From an uncultured Saprospiraceae bacterium (GTDB taxonomy: Bacteria > Bacteroidota > Bacteroidia > Chitinophagales > Saprospiraceae): a stretch of DNA of 10,571 nucleotides. Positions 1 to 6,788 of this stretch are shown here, in pieces. The translations under genes and the position numbers were made by a program. Under the pieces are notes generated by a model. The model was not told the DNA's origin, did no database searches, and saw only the letters and a list, made by a program, of their open reading frames with translations. How positions within the stretch are numbered: the first letter of the stretch is position 1; every line of letters starts with the position of its first letter. The stretch covers positions 1 through 10,571 of the forward strand of contig CALLAG010000025.1 in assembly GCA_938002705.1 (NCBI GenBank), read 5' to 3'.

Positions 1-9
1 TAATTGATA

Positions 10-129
10 TAACATTATGTTTCCTTTCTGAAAAAATTCATATAACTACTCTTATATTCACGCATCTGGATCACAAAGCTATAAAAAGCTAAAAATAAGA
101 TATAGAAGTGATTTAGAAACATAATGTTA
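10..129. repeat. 14-bp perfect inverted repeat with palindromic arms
   Basis: TAACATTATGTTTC at 10-23 is the exact reverse complement of GAAACATAATGTTA at 116-129. Each arm also contains an 11-bp palindrome with a one-base centre, AACAT-T-ATGTT at 11-21 and AACAT-A-ATGTT at 118-128, the form of a dimeric regulator binding site. The two centres are 107 bp apart, about ten helical turns. The pairing does not extend inward: 24-69 and 70-115 agree only at background level when compared. The right arm overlaps the larger palindrome at 105-266. The repeat is seen directly; an operator role is inference, and AT-rich composition raises the chance rate. Confidence 0.6.
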
Positions 130-266
130 ATTCCTATGCAACTCATTGAAAAACAACTCTTCATAAAATTTAATCCCCATAGCTATGGCTATGCAAATGA
201 AATATTACATCGATTTGTATTCCAAGCAGTTACATATCATTTTAACCTACGTTTTTAAATCACTTC
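105..266. repeat. 162-bp imperfect palindrome centred at 185.5
   Basis: The outer arms are GAAGTGATTTAGAAAC (105-120) and GTTTTTAAATCACTTC (251-266). They are complementary at 15 of 16 positions and the odd one is a G-T pair, so an RNA would have an unbroken 16-bp stem. A perfect hairpin with a 4-base loop, CATAGC-TATG-GCTATG (178-193), sits on exactly the same centre. Compared by hand without gaps, the two 81-base arms agree at about 56 positions. Further matching blocks are TATG(C/T)AACT (135-143 against 228-236) and the ACAA and TAA blocks inward of it. The trinucleotide ATA flanks both ends (102-104, 267-269). The right end lies three bases before the DinB start codon. It may be a decayed fold-back or MITE-like element, or a structured regulatory region. 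Confidence 0.75.
248..255 (+). promoter_or_regulatory. possible -7 promoter element for the DinB gene
   Basis: TACGTTTT matches the Bacteroidota -7 consensus TAnnTTTG at all fixed positions but the last. It would start transcription only a few bases before the ATG at 270. The nearest TTTG (214-217) is 30 bases upstream, too far for a standard -33 box, so support is weak. The mirror position in the left arm of the palindrome reads TATGTTTC on the minus strand (116-123), an equally good element pointing the other way. Confidence 0.25.
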
Positions 267-269
267 ATA

Positions 270-776
270 ATGATAACGAGACCCGACATATCAGACTACC
301 CAGAATTCCAACGAAAATATATCGCCTTAGTTCCTGACGACGTCATCCCTTTCTTACAAGAGCAAAAAAGGATGTTTCTGGACTATATCGTTAACTTAAC
401 GGATGCACAGCTCGACCATAAATATGCTGACGATAAATGGACGATAAGACAAGTGATACTGCATATCATCGATACGGAGCAGGTATTCACCTACAGAACA
501 TTGGCGGTAAGCAGAGGAGATACTCAGAATCTGTCAGGATTTGATCAAGATATCTATATCGACAACTATAATTCTGCGCATCTCATGCAGAGCTACTTGC
601 ACAAGTTCTTTGCCGCTACAAGAGAGTCGTTTCTTACACTTGAAGAAGGTATGCAAGAAGCAGACTGGAATAAGGTAGGTAACATGAGTAGTTACACTAT
701 GAAACTCAGTGCCATGCCATATATGATAGCAGGACATCTCGATCATCATATGAATATTCTCAAAGAAAGATATTAG
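270..776 (+). CDS. DinB/YfiT-like four-helix metal-binding protein
   Basis: The 168-residue product has the usual length of the DinB superfamily of four-helix-bundle proteins, which bind a divalent metal and include bacillithiol, mycothiol and glutathione S-transferases. The likely metal ligands are H65 in the KWTIRQVILHIID segment and H156 and H160 in GHLDHHMNIL, giving the expected H...HxxxH arrangement. There is no signal peptide, so it is cytoplasmic. The ATG at 270 gives the short lead-in before the SDYPEFQ helix expected for this subgroup. The next gene starts nine bases after the stop, so the two are probably co-transcribed. The upstream side is an unusual palindrome. Substrate is unknown; a thiol-transferase role is only a family-level possibility. 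Confidence 0.85.
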   Translation: MITRPDISDYPEFQRKYIALVPDDVIPFLQEQKRMFLDYIVNLTDAQLDHKYADDKWTIRQVILHIIDTEQVFTYRTLAVSRGDTQNLSGFDQDIYIDNYNSAHLMQSYLHKFFAATRESFLTLEEGMQEADWNKVGNMSSYTMKLSAMPYMIAGHLDHHMNILKERY

Positions 777-785
777 AAAACGATT

Positions 786-1808
786 TTGAAAATCTATCTC
801 TCAGATACACTTAATTTCTTAAGCCATCTCAGCATTAAGCGGATTGTGAATGTCGTCAAGTTATTCACATCCTATCATATTACGAAAATCATGGGTAAGC
901 CTGTACAGTGGGGTGTACCGATGACGATATCTATAGAACCCACGACGGCTTGTAACCTGAGATGTCCTGAGTGCCCAAGTGGCCTGAGGTCATTCTCGAG
1001 ATCTACAGGTAATCTCAAAGCTGATTTCTTCAGAGACACGATAGACCAGATCGCCAATAAACTCATATACCTGATCTTCTACTTCCAAGGAGAGCCTTAC
1101 ATCAATCCTAAGTTTCTGGAGATGGTCAGATACGCTAATGACAAAGGCCTTTACACAATTACTTCCACTAATGGGCACTTCTTAGACGACGACAACTGTA
1201 GAGAGACGATAGAGTCAGGCTTAGACAGAATCATCATCTCCATAGATGGCACCACGCAAGAGACTTATGAGAGCTACAGAATCGGCGGTGACTTAGAGAA
1301 AGTCAAGCAAGGTGCCAGAAATTTAGTGGAGTGGAAGCAAAAACTGAAGTCAACGACCCCACATATCATCTTTCAGTTCTTAGTGGTCAAACCTAATGAG
1401 CACCAGATAGATGACATATACAAATTAGCTGATGAGATAGGTGTAGATGAAGTCAAACTCAAGACAGCTCAGATCTATGACTATAAGAGTGGTAATGATC
1501 TTATCCCGACTATAGACAAATACTCCCGTTATAGACGCCAAGACAATGGCCAGTATAAAATCAAAAACGAACTTCTGAACCATTGCTGGAAGCTGTGGCA
1601 TGCTTGTGTCATAACTTGGGACGGCATGATCGTTCCCTGCTGCTTTGACAAAGATGCCAGTCATCGTATGGGACAATTAAGAGATGCATCATTCGAAGAA
1701 ATCTGGCAGAATGACAATTACTTAAAATTCCGACAATCCTTACTCAAAGGACGCGATTCTATAGACATATGCCAGAATTGTACAGAAGGATGTAAGGTGT
1801 GGAGTTAA
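786..1808 (+). CDS. radical SAM enzyme with SPASM domain
   Basis: The 340-residue protein carries the radical-SAM motif CNLRCPEC (C56, C60, C63), whose three cysteines hold the [4Fe-4S] cluster that cleaves S-adenosylmethionine, followed by the GEP-type motif at 102-104. The C-terminus is a SPASM domain that should hold one or two further clusters: C267, C274, a WDGMIVPCC block with C285 and C286, then C329, C332 and C336. The frame begins with TTG at 786. The residues between it and the first internal Met read like a continuous family N-terminus, so I prefer TTG over the ATG at Met36. It follows the DinB gene by nine bases. No precursor peptide or partner that would reveal a substrate is visible, so the reaction is unassigned. 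Confidence 0.88.
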   Translation: MKIYLSDTLNFLSHLSIKRIVNVVKLFTSYHITKIMGKPVQWGVPMTISIEPTTACNLRCPECPSGLRSFSRSTGNLKADFFRDTIDQIANKLIYLIFYFQGEPYINPKFLEMVRYANDKGLYTITSTNGHFLDDDNCRETIESGLDRIIISIDGTTQETYESYRIGGDLEKVKQGARNLVEWKQKLKSTTPHIIFQFLVVKPNEHQIDDIYKLADEIGVDEVKLKTAQIYDYKSGNDLIPTIDKYSRYRRQDNGQYKIKNELLNHCWKLWHACVITWDGMIVPCCFDKDASHRMGQLRDASFEEIWQNDNYLKFRQSLLKGRDSIDICQNCTEGCKVWS

Positions 1809-1844
1809 GTCCATCATTGCACAGTACATCAGTTTTATTTTTCC

Positions 1845-1852
1845 TAACTTTG
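1845..1852 (+). promoter_or_regulatory. consensus -7 promoter element upstream of the TPR gene
   Basis: TAACTTTG is a perfect match to the Bacteroidota -7 consensus TAnnTTTG. A TTG at 1817-1819 lies 25 bases upstream, somewhat longer than the usual spacing. The implied leader to the ATG at 1975 is about 115 nt, and its AT-rich sequence holds no strong hairpin that I can find. The rest of the 166-bp gap (1809-1974) shows no gene and no clear terminator for the radical-SAM gene. Confidence 0.45.
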
Positions 1853-1974
1853 AATTAGAACGGCATTTAAGAGCACTATTTCCTGGATTTTCATTTTTTT
1901 ATTCATTTTCATCAATTTTCGATGATTATGGTATAGTTTTTTAACGAATATGTTTTTGTTAATAGATCAGAGGT

Positions 1975-2994
1975 ATGCACCATAAAACGATAATACAAGG
2001 TAGGATAGAGTTTGGAAATGAGAAAACCTTTGAGAAGGCAAAACGTATGTACGTCACCCGTACAGAAAACTACTACAAAAATGATGTTCTCTTCACAACA
2101 GAAGAAATCTTCTTCGAAGAAGATTACCACCTCTCGATCCCAAGATATGTCAAACAAGTCTATGATAAGGCCTACAAGAATACAGCTGCCTTATTAGGAT
2201 ACATTGTACAATTTGGTGTATCAGGAGAATTGAATATGTGGCTGCTCGAAGAAGGCAAAATCCTACATGCAAGTAAGATGGAACCAGATAGTGACAAGGT
2301 CGCCGTGCAATCATATATAATGGGTAAAAATCTTATAGATGAGAAAGGTCAAGAAGAAGAAGCTATAAGATTGCTCAATAAGGCAATAGAGAAATATGAT
2401 AGGCATGCTCAAGCCTATGAGAGAAGAGCCAAGGTTAACTTTATCATGAAGAAAGATCATGATGCTCTTAGAGATTATAATAAGAGCATAGGCTTAGATC
2501 CTGATAATCCATATGCCTATTTTGGGATGGCAGAAGTACTGATTAGTAAAAAAGAGTACGCAGAAGCAACAGAAGCTCTCGGTCTAGCGATCAAAAAATC
2601 TGTTGCCTTACAAGACATCCACTGGAAATCTCGTAAACAAAAAGGTAAAATCCATCTTCAACTCAAAGAATACGAAAAAGCGAAGTTTGAACTTAAATTA
2701 TTTGCAAATAGAAATTTTCCAGAAGATCATCCTAATTACAAACTTAAGAACGATGCATTTTTTGATTACGGCATAGCTCTTATGGAATTAGAAGAATATA
2801 ACGATGCTGTAAGTGCATTCGAGTCATCATTAGACTTAGATGCTGCTGCTGGTAAGAAAATCAATCCTAAGCGCCTAAGATATCGAGGGTTAGCTAAGCA
2901 TAAAGCGGGTAAGAATGGATTCAAAAAAGATATAAAAGAAGCTGCTGACTTAGGGGACAAGGAAGCTAAGGCACTTCTCAAACAATTGGCATAA
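1975..2994 (+). CDS. TPR protein with an unrecognised N-terminal domain
   Basis: The 339-residue protein has no signal peptide or membrane segment and should be cytoplasmic. Residues 1-105 form a domain I do not recognise, with a possible helix-rich start and an IVQFGVSGELNMWLLEEG stretch that looks like beta strands. From about 115 it consists of tetratricopeptide-like helical pairs: around 115-145, 146-178 (ending in LDPDNP), 179-210, 220-250 and 260-290. A last segment (302-339, RYRGLAKHKAG to AADLGDKEAKALL) resembles a Sel1-type helical pair. TPRs usually mount protein-protein contacts; the partner is unknown. An in-frame TAG lies ten bases upstream of the ATG at 1975, which fixes that start unless a non-standard codon is used. 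It stands apart from both neighbours by 70 bp or more. Confidence 0.8.
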   Translation: MHHKTIIQGRIEFGNEKTFEKAKRMYVTRTENYYKNDVLFTTEEIFFEEDYHLSIPRYVKQVYDKAYKNTAALLGYIVQFGVSGELNMWLLEEGKILHASKMEPDSDKVAVQSYIMGKNLIDEKGQEEEAIRLLNKAIEKYDRHAQAYERRAKVNFIMKKDHDALRDYNKSIGLDPDNPYAYFGMAEVLISKKEYAEATEALGLAIKKSVALQDIHWKSRKQKGKIHLQLKEYEKAKFELKLFANRNFPEDHPNYKLKNDAFFDYGIALMELEEYNDAVSAFESSLDLDAAAGKKINPKRLRYRGLAKHKAGKNGFKKDIKEAADLGDKEAKALLKQLA

Positions 2995-3024
2995 TTCTAT
3001 CTATACGTACAATACTATCTATCT

Positions 3025-3059
3025 TACGTTCGTATTCTATTTTATCTAACCAAAGATAA
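3025..3059 (+). promoter_or_regulatory. possible -7 element and start-proximal stem-loop
   Basis: The 71-bp gap before the OmpA-type gene holds TACGTTCG (3025-3032), one base off the TAnnTTTG consensus. It also holds a 6-bp inverted repeat, TTATCT (3042-3047) and AGATAA (3054-3059), with a 6-base loop, ending six bases before the ATG at 3066. A stem there would cover the ribosome landing site, but six AT-rich pairs are weak. No -33 box is evident. Confidence 0.25.
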
Positions 3060-3065
3060 GTCTCT

Positions 3066-4982
3066 ATGAGGTACTATAGTCTTATACTGTGCATGCTATT
3101 CTCCATGACATTCTATGCTCAGAATGTCAATACCCTTCCTGATTCTAAGACCCAAAAAAAATACGACAAAGCCTACAAGTGCCTTAAGGAGAAGGACGAA
3201 ACCAAATATCTCGACAAGATCAAAGAGATCATGGACTTATATCCTGACTACATAGATGGTCACAAAGACTTAGCGATGTACTACCTAAGTAAAGGTCAGA
3301 AAGATGATGCCTATCCTCATATCATGGTACTCGCTAATCAAGATGATAAGTTAAGCGCCAGAGTCGGTGGAGAACTCATGGATATATATGCTGAGAGAAA
3401 AGAATTCGATAAAGCGATCGCTACGGCACAGAAGATAATGGCTGACAATAGGCTTAGAGAAGACAGTAAAGCAAGGCTAAATCGCCGAATCAAAGAGTTT
3501 GAATTTAGAAAAAACGCTTATGCTAATCCAGTCCCTTTCTCACCAGAAAAACTGGATTCTACCATCAATACTTTAGACTCTGAATACCTTCCAGCATTTA
3601 ATGCGGATGGATCTGTTATGATTTATACCACAAGAAATACAGAAGGTAATAACATACAAGAAGACCTCTATATATCCCAGTTAAAAGAAGATGGTCAATA
3701 CAGTCAAGGTCGACTTATAGAAGAATTAGCCACTGAAGAAAACGAGGGTGCTCATACATTCTCTAAGGATGGTACCATCCTCATATTCACAGCATGCGAC
3801 AGAAGAGACTCTAAGGGAGGTTGCGATCTCTACATAAGTTTTCTTAAAGCCAATGGCTGGTCAGAACCTCGTAATCTCGGACCCACTATTAACTCAAGAT
3901 ATTGGGACTCACAACCTTGCCTATCATCTGATAACAAAACACTATACTTCACAAGTAAAAGACCTAAAGGTTATGGCGATAATGATATATGGATGAGTCA
4001 ACTCAAAGACATAGGTGGCTGGGGAGAGCCTGTTAACTTAGGCCCTACTATCAATACGAAAGGCAACGAGCAAAGCCCTTATTTTCATCCTGATAACACA
4101 ACACTATACTTCGAATCAGATGGACATATAGGTATGGGAGGTGGAGATCTATATATGTCAAGAATACAAGATAATACATGGTCAGAACCTGTGAACTTAG
4201 GTTACCCCATCAATAATGAATTTCACCAAGGAGCCTTATTTGTAGACATCAATGGCAATAATGCTTACTATGCTAATGAAGATACTTCTGCGACTATAGA
4301 ACATTTGGACATATACAAATTTGAATTGCCTGAGGACGTAAAACCATTAGCCAGTTCTTATTTTAAGATTAATGTAATAGACGCTATAAGTAAAAAACCG
4401 ATTGTAGCTCTTGTAGAATTAAGAAATCTGGATAACGGCAGCTTAAGTGTACAAAGAACTAATAGCGATGGAAGCTCGATGTCTACAGTAACCCCGGGTA
4501 ATTTTGCAGTTACCATCAATAAGGACGGTTACGTCTTTCATTCCGAGAATATTAATATCTCAGAAGGCAATGATAACCTCGATCCACAGACATTCGATAT
4601 AGAATTATATCCTATTAAAGAAGAAGTCACGACTGTCTCTTCAGAACCTATCATCTTAGAGAACATTTTCTTTGAATCTGGGTCGGCGACACTATTAGAA
4701 ACTTCTAATTACGAAATAGAAAAACTCTATCAACTGCTCGCTTCTAATGAAGGCATGAAAATAAAAATCATAGGACATACTGATAATGTAGGCTCTGATT
4801 CTGATAATATGAGATTATCAGACGCAAGAGCAAGATCAGTATATGATGTCCTCATAGAGAAAGGTATAGACCCCTCACGAGTATCATACACTGGTATGGG
4901 AGAGACACAACCCATAGCTGACAATGAAACTCCAGAAGGTCAAAGAGCTAACCGTAGAACAGAATTTATAATAATCCCATAA
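3066..4982 (+). CDS. PorE-like periplasmic protein: TPR, PD40 propeller, OmpA domain
   Basis: The 638-residue protein begins with a signal peptide ending near YAQN (about residue 18-19). TPR-like helices follow at about 28-150. A PD40/WD40-type beta-propeller spans about 170-420, with blades recognisable at 175-190, 230-244, 283-300, 337-352 and 388-404 (DGS or DNTTLYF signatures). A carboxypeptidase-regulatory-like beta-sandwich covers about 433-515 and an OmpA C-terminal domain 527-638. The peptidoglycan-binding motif is intact: D573 in GHTDNVG, then N581, L584, S585 and R588. This domain order is that of PorE of the type IX secretion system, which links the secretion machine to peptidoglycan. 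I see no lipobox, whereas Porphyromonas PorE is a lipoprotein. No porP/sprF gene is adjacent. Many Bacteroidota carry paralogues with this layout, so the secretion role is inference. Confidence 0.88.
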   Translation: MRYYSLILCMLFSMTFYAQNVNTLPDSKTQKKYDKAYKCLKEKDETKYLDKIKEIMDLYPDYIDGHKDLAMYYLSKGQKDDAYPHIMVLANQDDKLSARVGGELMDIYAERKEFDKAIATAQKIMADNRLREDSKARLNRRIKEFEFRKNAYANPVPFSPEKLDSTINTLDSEYLPAFNADGSVMIYTTRNTEGNNIQEDLYISQLKEDGQYSQGRLIEELATEENEGAHTFSKDGTILIFTACDRRDSKGGCDLYISFLKANGWSEPRNLGPTINSRYWDSQPCLSSDNKTLYFTSKRPKGYGDNDIWMSQLKDIGGWGEPVNLGPTINTKGNEQSPYFHPDNTTLYFESDGHIGMGGGDLYMSRIQDNTWSEPVNLGYPINNEFHQGALFVDINGNNAYYANEDTSATIEHLDIYKFELPEDVKPLASSYFKINVIDAISKKPIVALVELRNLDNGSLSVQRTNSDGSSMSTVTPGNFAVTINKDGYVFHSENINISEGNDNLDPQTFDIELYPIKEEVTTVSSEPIILENIFFESGSATLLETSNYEIEKLYQLLASNEGMKIKIIGHTDNVGSDSDNMRLSDARARSVYDVLIEKGIDPSRVSYTGMGETQPIADNETPEGQRANRRTEFIIIP

Positions 4983-4988
4983 CAAGCG

Positions 4989-6392
4989 ATGGCAAGAAAG
5001 AAGAAAGTATATCCTGATGTAACTATCACAGGTATAGCAGATAAAGGTATGGCTGTAGGTAGAGACCCAGAAGGTGTCGTCTACTTCGTACAAGGAGCCG
5101 TACCTGGTGATGTAGTAGATGTCCTCGTCCTAAGAAAGAAATCTTCTTACAGGAAAGGTATCGTCAAAGAATTCAAGAAATATTCTGACGAAAGAGTACA
5201 ACCGTTCTGCAAGCACTTCGGTATGTGTGGTGGCTGTAAGTGGCAAGACTTAAGCTACCAGTCTCAATTGAAATATAAAGAGAAAGTTGTCACAGATGCA
5301 TTCAGCAGATTAGCAGGCATCACAATAGGAGAATCACGACCTATAATGGGCTGTAAGGAAACAGAACATTATCGTAATAAGATGGAGTACACATTCTCAT
5401 CACGTAGATGGGTATCTCAAGAGGAGTTAGATAAAGATGAAGAAGTCAACTTCGGTCAAGCCGTAGGTTTTTTTAAGGCTGGACAGTTTGACAAGATAGT
5501 ACCTATCACAAAATGTCACTTACAAGAAGACCTCTCTAATGATATCAGAAATTATATAGACGAAGTAGCACAGAAGGAAGGGTGGACTTATTATAACATC
5601 AAAGAACATCATGGCTTCTTACGGAACTTACGTATAAGAAATGCAACAACAGGAGAGTGGATGGTCATCGTCGTATTCGCAGAAGATAATGACGAGCAGA
5701 TACAGTTTCTAATGGATTTGATAGAGAAGAAGTTTCCACAGATCACTTCCCTATCCTATATTATCAATAAGAAATTCAACGATACCATTAATGACCAGGA
5801 AGTGATTACTTACTCTGGCAAAGACAGTATCAATGAGAACTTAGGACATATACAATATCGTGTAGGTACTAAGTCATTTTTTCAGACCAATACAAAGCAA
5901 GCGAAATTACTTTATGATCAGATCGTAGAGATAGGACAATTCGACAAAGATGATATCGTCTATGATCTGTATACTGGACTCGGAAGTATAGCACTCTATG
6001 TCGCTGATAAGTGCCAGAAGGTTATAGGCATAGAAGAAATCAAAGAAGCGATAGATGATGCAAATCTTAATAAGGATCTTAACAATATAGACAATGCCTT
6101 CTTCGAAGTAGGAGATGTCAAGGATGAGTTCAATGGACACTTCATATCTAAATATGGCACTCCAGATGTGATCATAGTAGATCCTCCACGTCCAGGATTA
6201 CATGCCGATGTCGTCAAAACGATATATGATGCTGCTGCCCCTAAGATTATATACGTCAGTTGTAATCCGTCAACTCAAGCAAGAGACATTAGCCTACTAA
6301 GTGACAAATATAAAGTGGATATCATGCAACCAGTAGATATGTTCCCTCATACACATCACATAGAAAATATTGCTTTACTTACATTAAAGTAA
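4989..6392 (+). CDS. rlmD: 23S rRNA (uracil-5-)-methyltransferase RlmD/RumA family
   Basis: The 467-residue enzyme should transfer a methyl group from S-adenosylmethionine to C5 of a 23S rRNA uridine (U1939 in E. coli numbering). An N-terminal TRAM RNA-binding domain spans about 8-63 (ITGIADKGMAVGR, GAVPGDVV). The [4Fe-4S] ligands are C74, C80 and C83, with C176 as the fourth. The central domain contains SFFQTN (296-301). The Rossmann domain has DLYTGLGSIAL (326-336) for the cofactor, VDPPRPG (397-403), the catalytic nucleophile C425 in YVSCNP and the likely general base E459 in HHIEN. Nothing essential is missing. The start lies six bases after the OmpA-type stop codon, so the genes are co-transcribed. 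Exact target cannot be told from sequence alone, since RlmC/RlmD/TrmA-type enzymes share these motifs. Confidence 0.93.
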   Translation: MARKKKVYPDVTITGIADKGMAVGRDPEGVVYFVQGAVPGDVVDVLVLRKKSSYRKGIVKEFKKYSDERVQPFCKHFGMCGGCKWQDLSYQSQLKYKEKVVTDAFSRLAGITIGESRPIMGCKETEHYRNKMEYTFSSRRWVSQEELDKDEEVNFGQAVGFFKAGQFDKIVPITKCHLQEDLSNDIRNYIDEVAQKEGWTYYNIKEHHGFLRNLRIRNATTGEWMVIVVFAEDNDEQIQFLMDLIEKKFPQITSLSYIINKKFNDTINDQEVITYSGKDSINENLGHIQYRVGTKSFFQTNTKQAKLLYDQIVEIGQFDKDDIVYDLYTGLGSIALYVADKCQKVIGIEEIKEAIDDANLNKDLNNIDNAFFEVGDVKDEFNGHFISKYGTPDVIIVDPPRPGLHADVVKTIYDAAAPKIIYVSCNPSTQARDISLLSDKYKVDIMQPVDMFPHTHHIENIALLTLK

Positions 6393-6405
6393 ATAAGAAC
6401 CTAAC

Positions 6406-6756
6406 ATGGAAGAAATCAAATCCACAGAAAAGCTATTCCTCATAGAGCAGAGTATAAAAAAATTTATCCCTATCATCAATAAGGCTGCAGATGCTATGAG
6501 AGCGAGTGATATGAGTCAGTACCCTATATTCATCATGCACAAGCAAGTTATCGCATTAGGCTTATCACTCATAGAAAGAAGTCCCAATTCTGAGTGGGCT
6601 ATCAATGTCTCTAATCTGGAAGAATTCGTCAGTAAGCAATTGATATTTGAGAATAAAGTCGAAGAATTCAAGGCCACCTATAAGGACCCTAAAGAGTATA
6701 ATTGCTTCTTTGTGTTGAGTGACCTGGGAGCCCAGTTTTTGTTCTTGGCTAAGTAA
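6406..6756 (+). CDS. small protein of unknown function downstream of rlmD
   Basis: I do not recognise this 116-residue protein as a named family. It lacks a signal peptide and membrane helix and should be cytoplasmic. It reads as an alpha/beta fold: helices at about 5-33, a strand YPIFIMHK (39-46), a strand IALGLSLIER (48-57), WAINVSNLEEFVSKQLI (64-80), and a final YNCFFVLSDLGAQFLFLAK stretch (98-116) with two strands. The pattern resembles a small stand-alone domain rather than a fragment. It starts 13 bases after rlmD and is the last gene of the operon, which suggests co-expression but not function. The gene density and codon use match its neighbours, so I consider it real. Confidence 0.78.
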   Translation: MEEIKSTEKLFLIEQSIKKFIPIINKAADAMRASDMSQYPIFIMHKQVIALGLSLIERSPNSEWAINVSNLEEFVSKQLIFENKVEEFKATYKDPKEYNCFFVLSDLGAQFLFLAK

Positions 6757-6788
6757 GAGTAGAATTATTAGATAAAATTACTTGGTCG
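6746..6788. terminator. possible two-way terminator between convergent genes
   Basis: The two operons converge with only 21 bp between stop codons. TGGCTAAGTAA (6746-6756) can pair with TTACTTGGTCG (6778-6788) over 11 positions, three of them G-U, with the 21-base gap as loop. Both stop codons lie inside the arms. There is no clear T-run on either side and the loop is large, so this may be chance similarity of the two C-terminal coding ends. Confidence 0.2.

Noticed and set aside
75..95. Direct repeat AAAGCTA...AAAGCTA in the leader
   Set aside because: Two short copies in A-rich DNA, no third copy and no link to other structure.
105..266. Calling the palindrome a proven mobile element
   Set aside because: Only a 3-base flanking match (ATA) is seen, no transposase is nearby and copy number cannot be checked here.
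1425..1676. 83-codon - strand frame inside the radical-SAM gene
   Set aside because: Mirror frame of a gene with clear SPASM motifs; no independent support.
1909..1925. TCATC/GATGA hairpin before the TPR gene
   Set aside because: Only five base pairs with a seven-base loop in AT-rich DNA; expected by chance.
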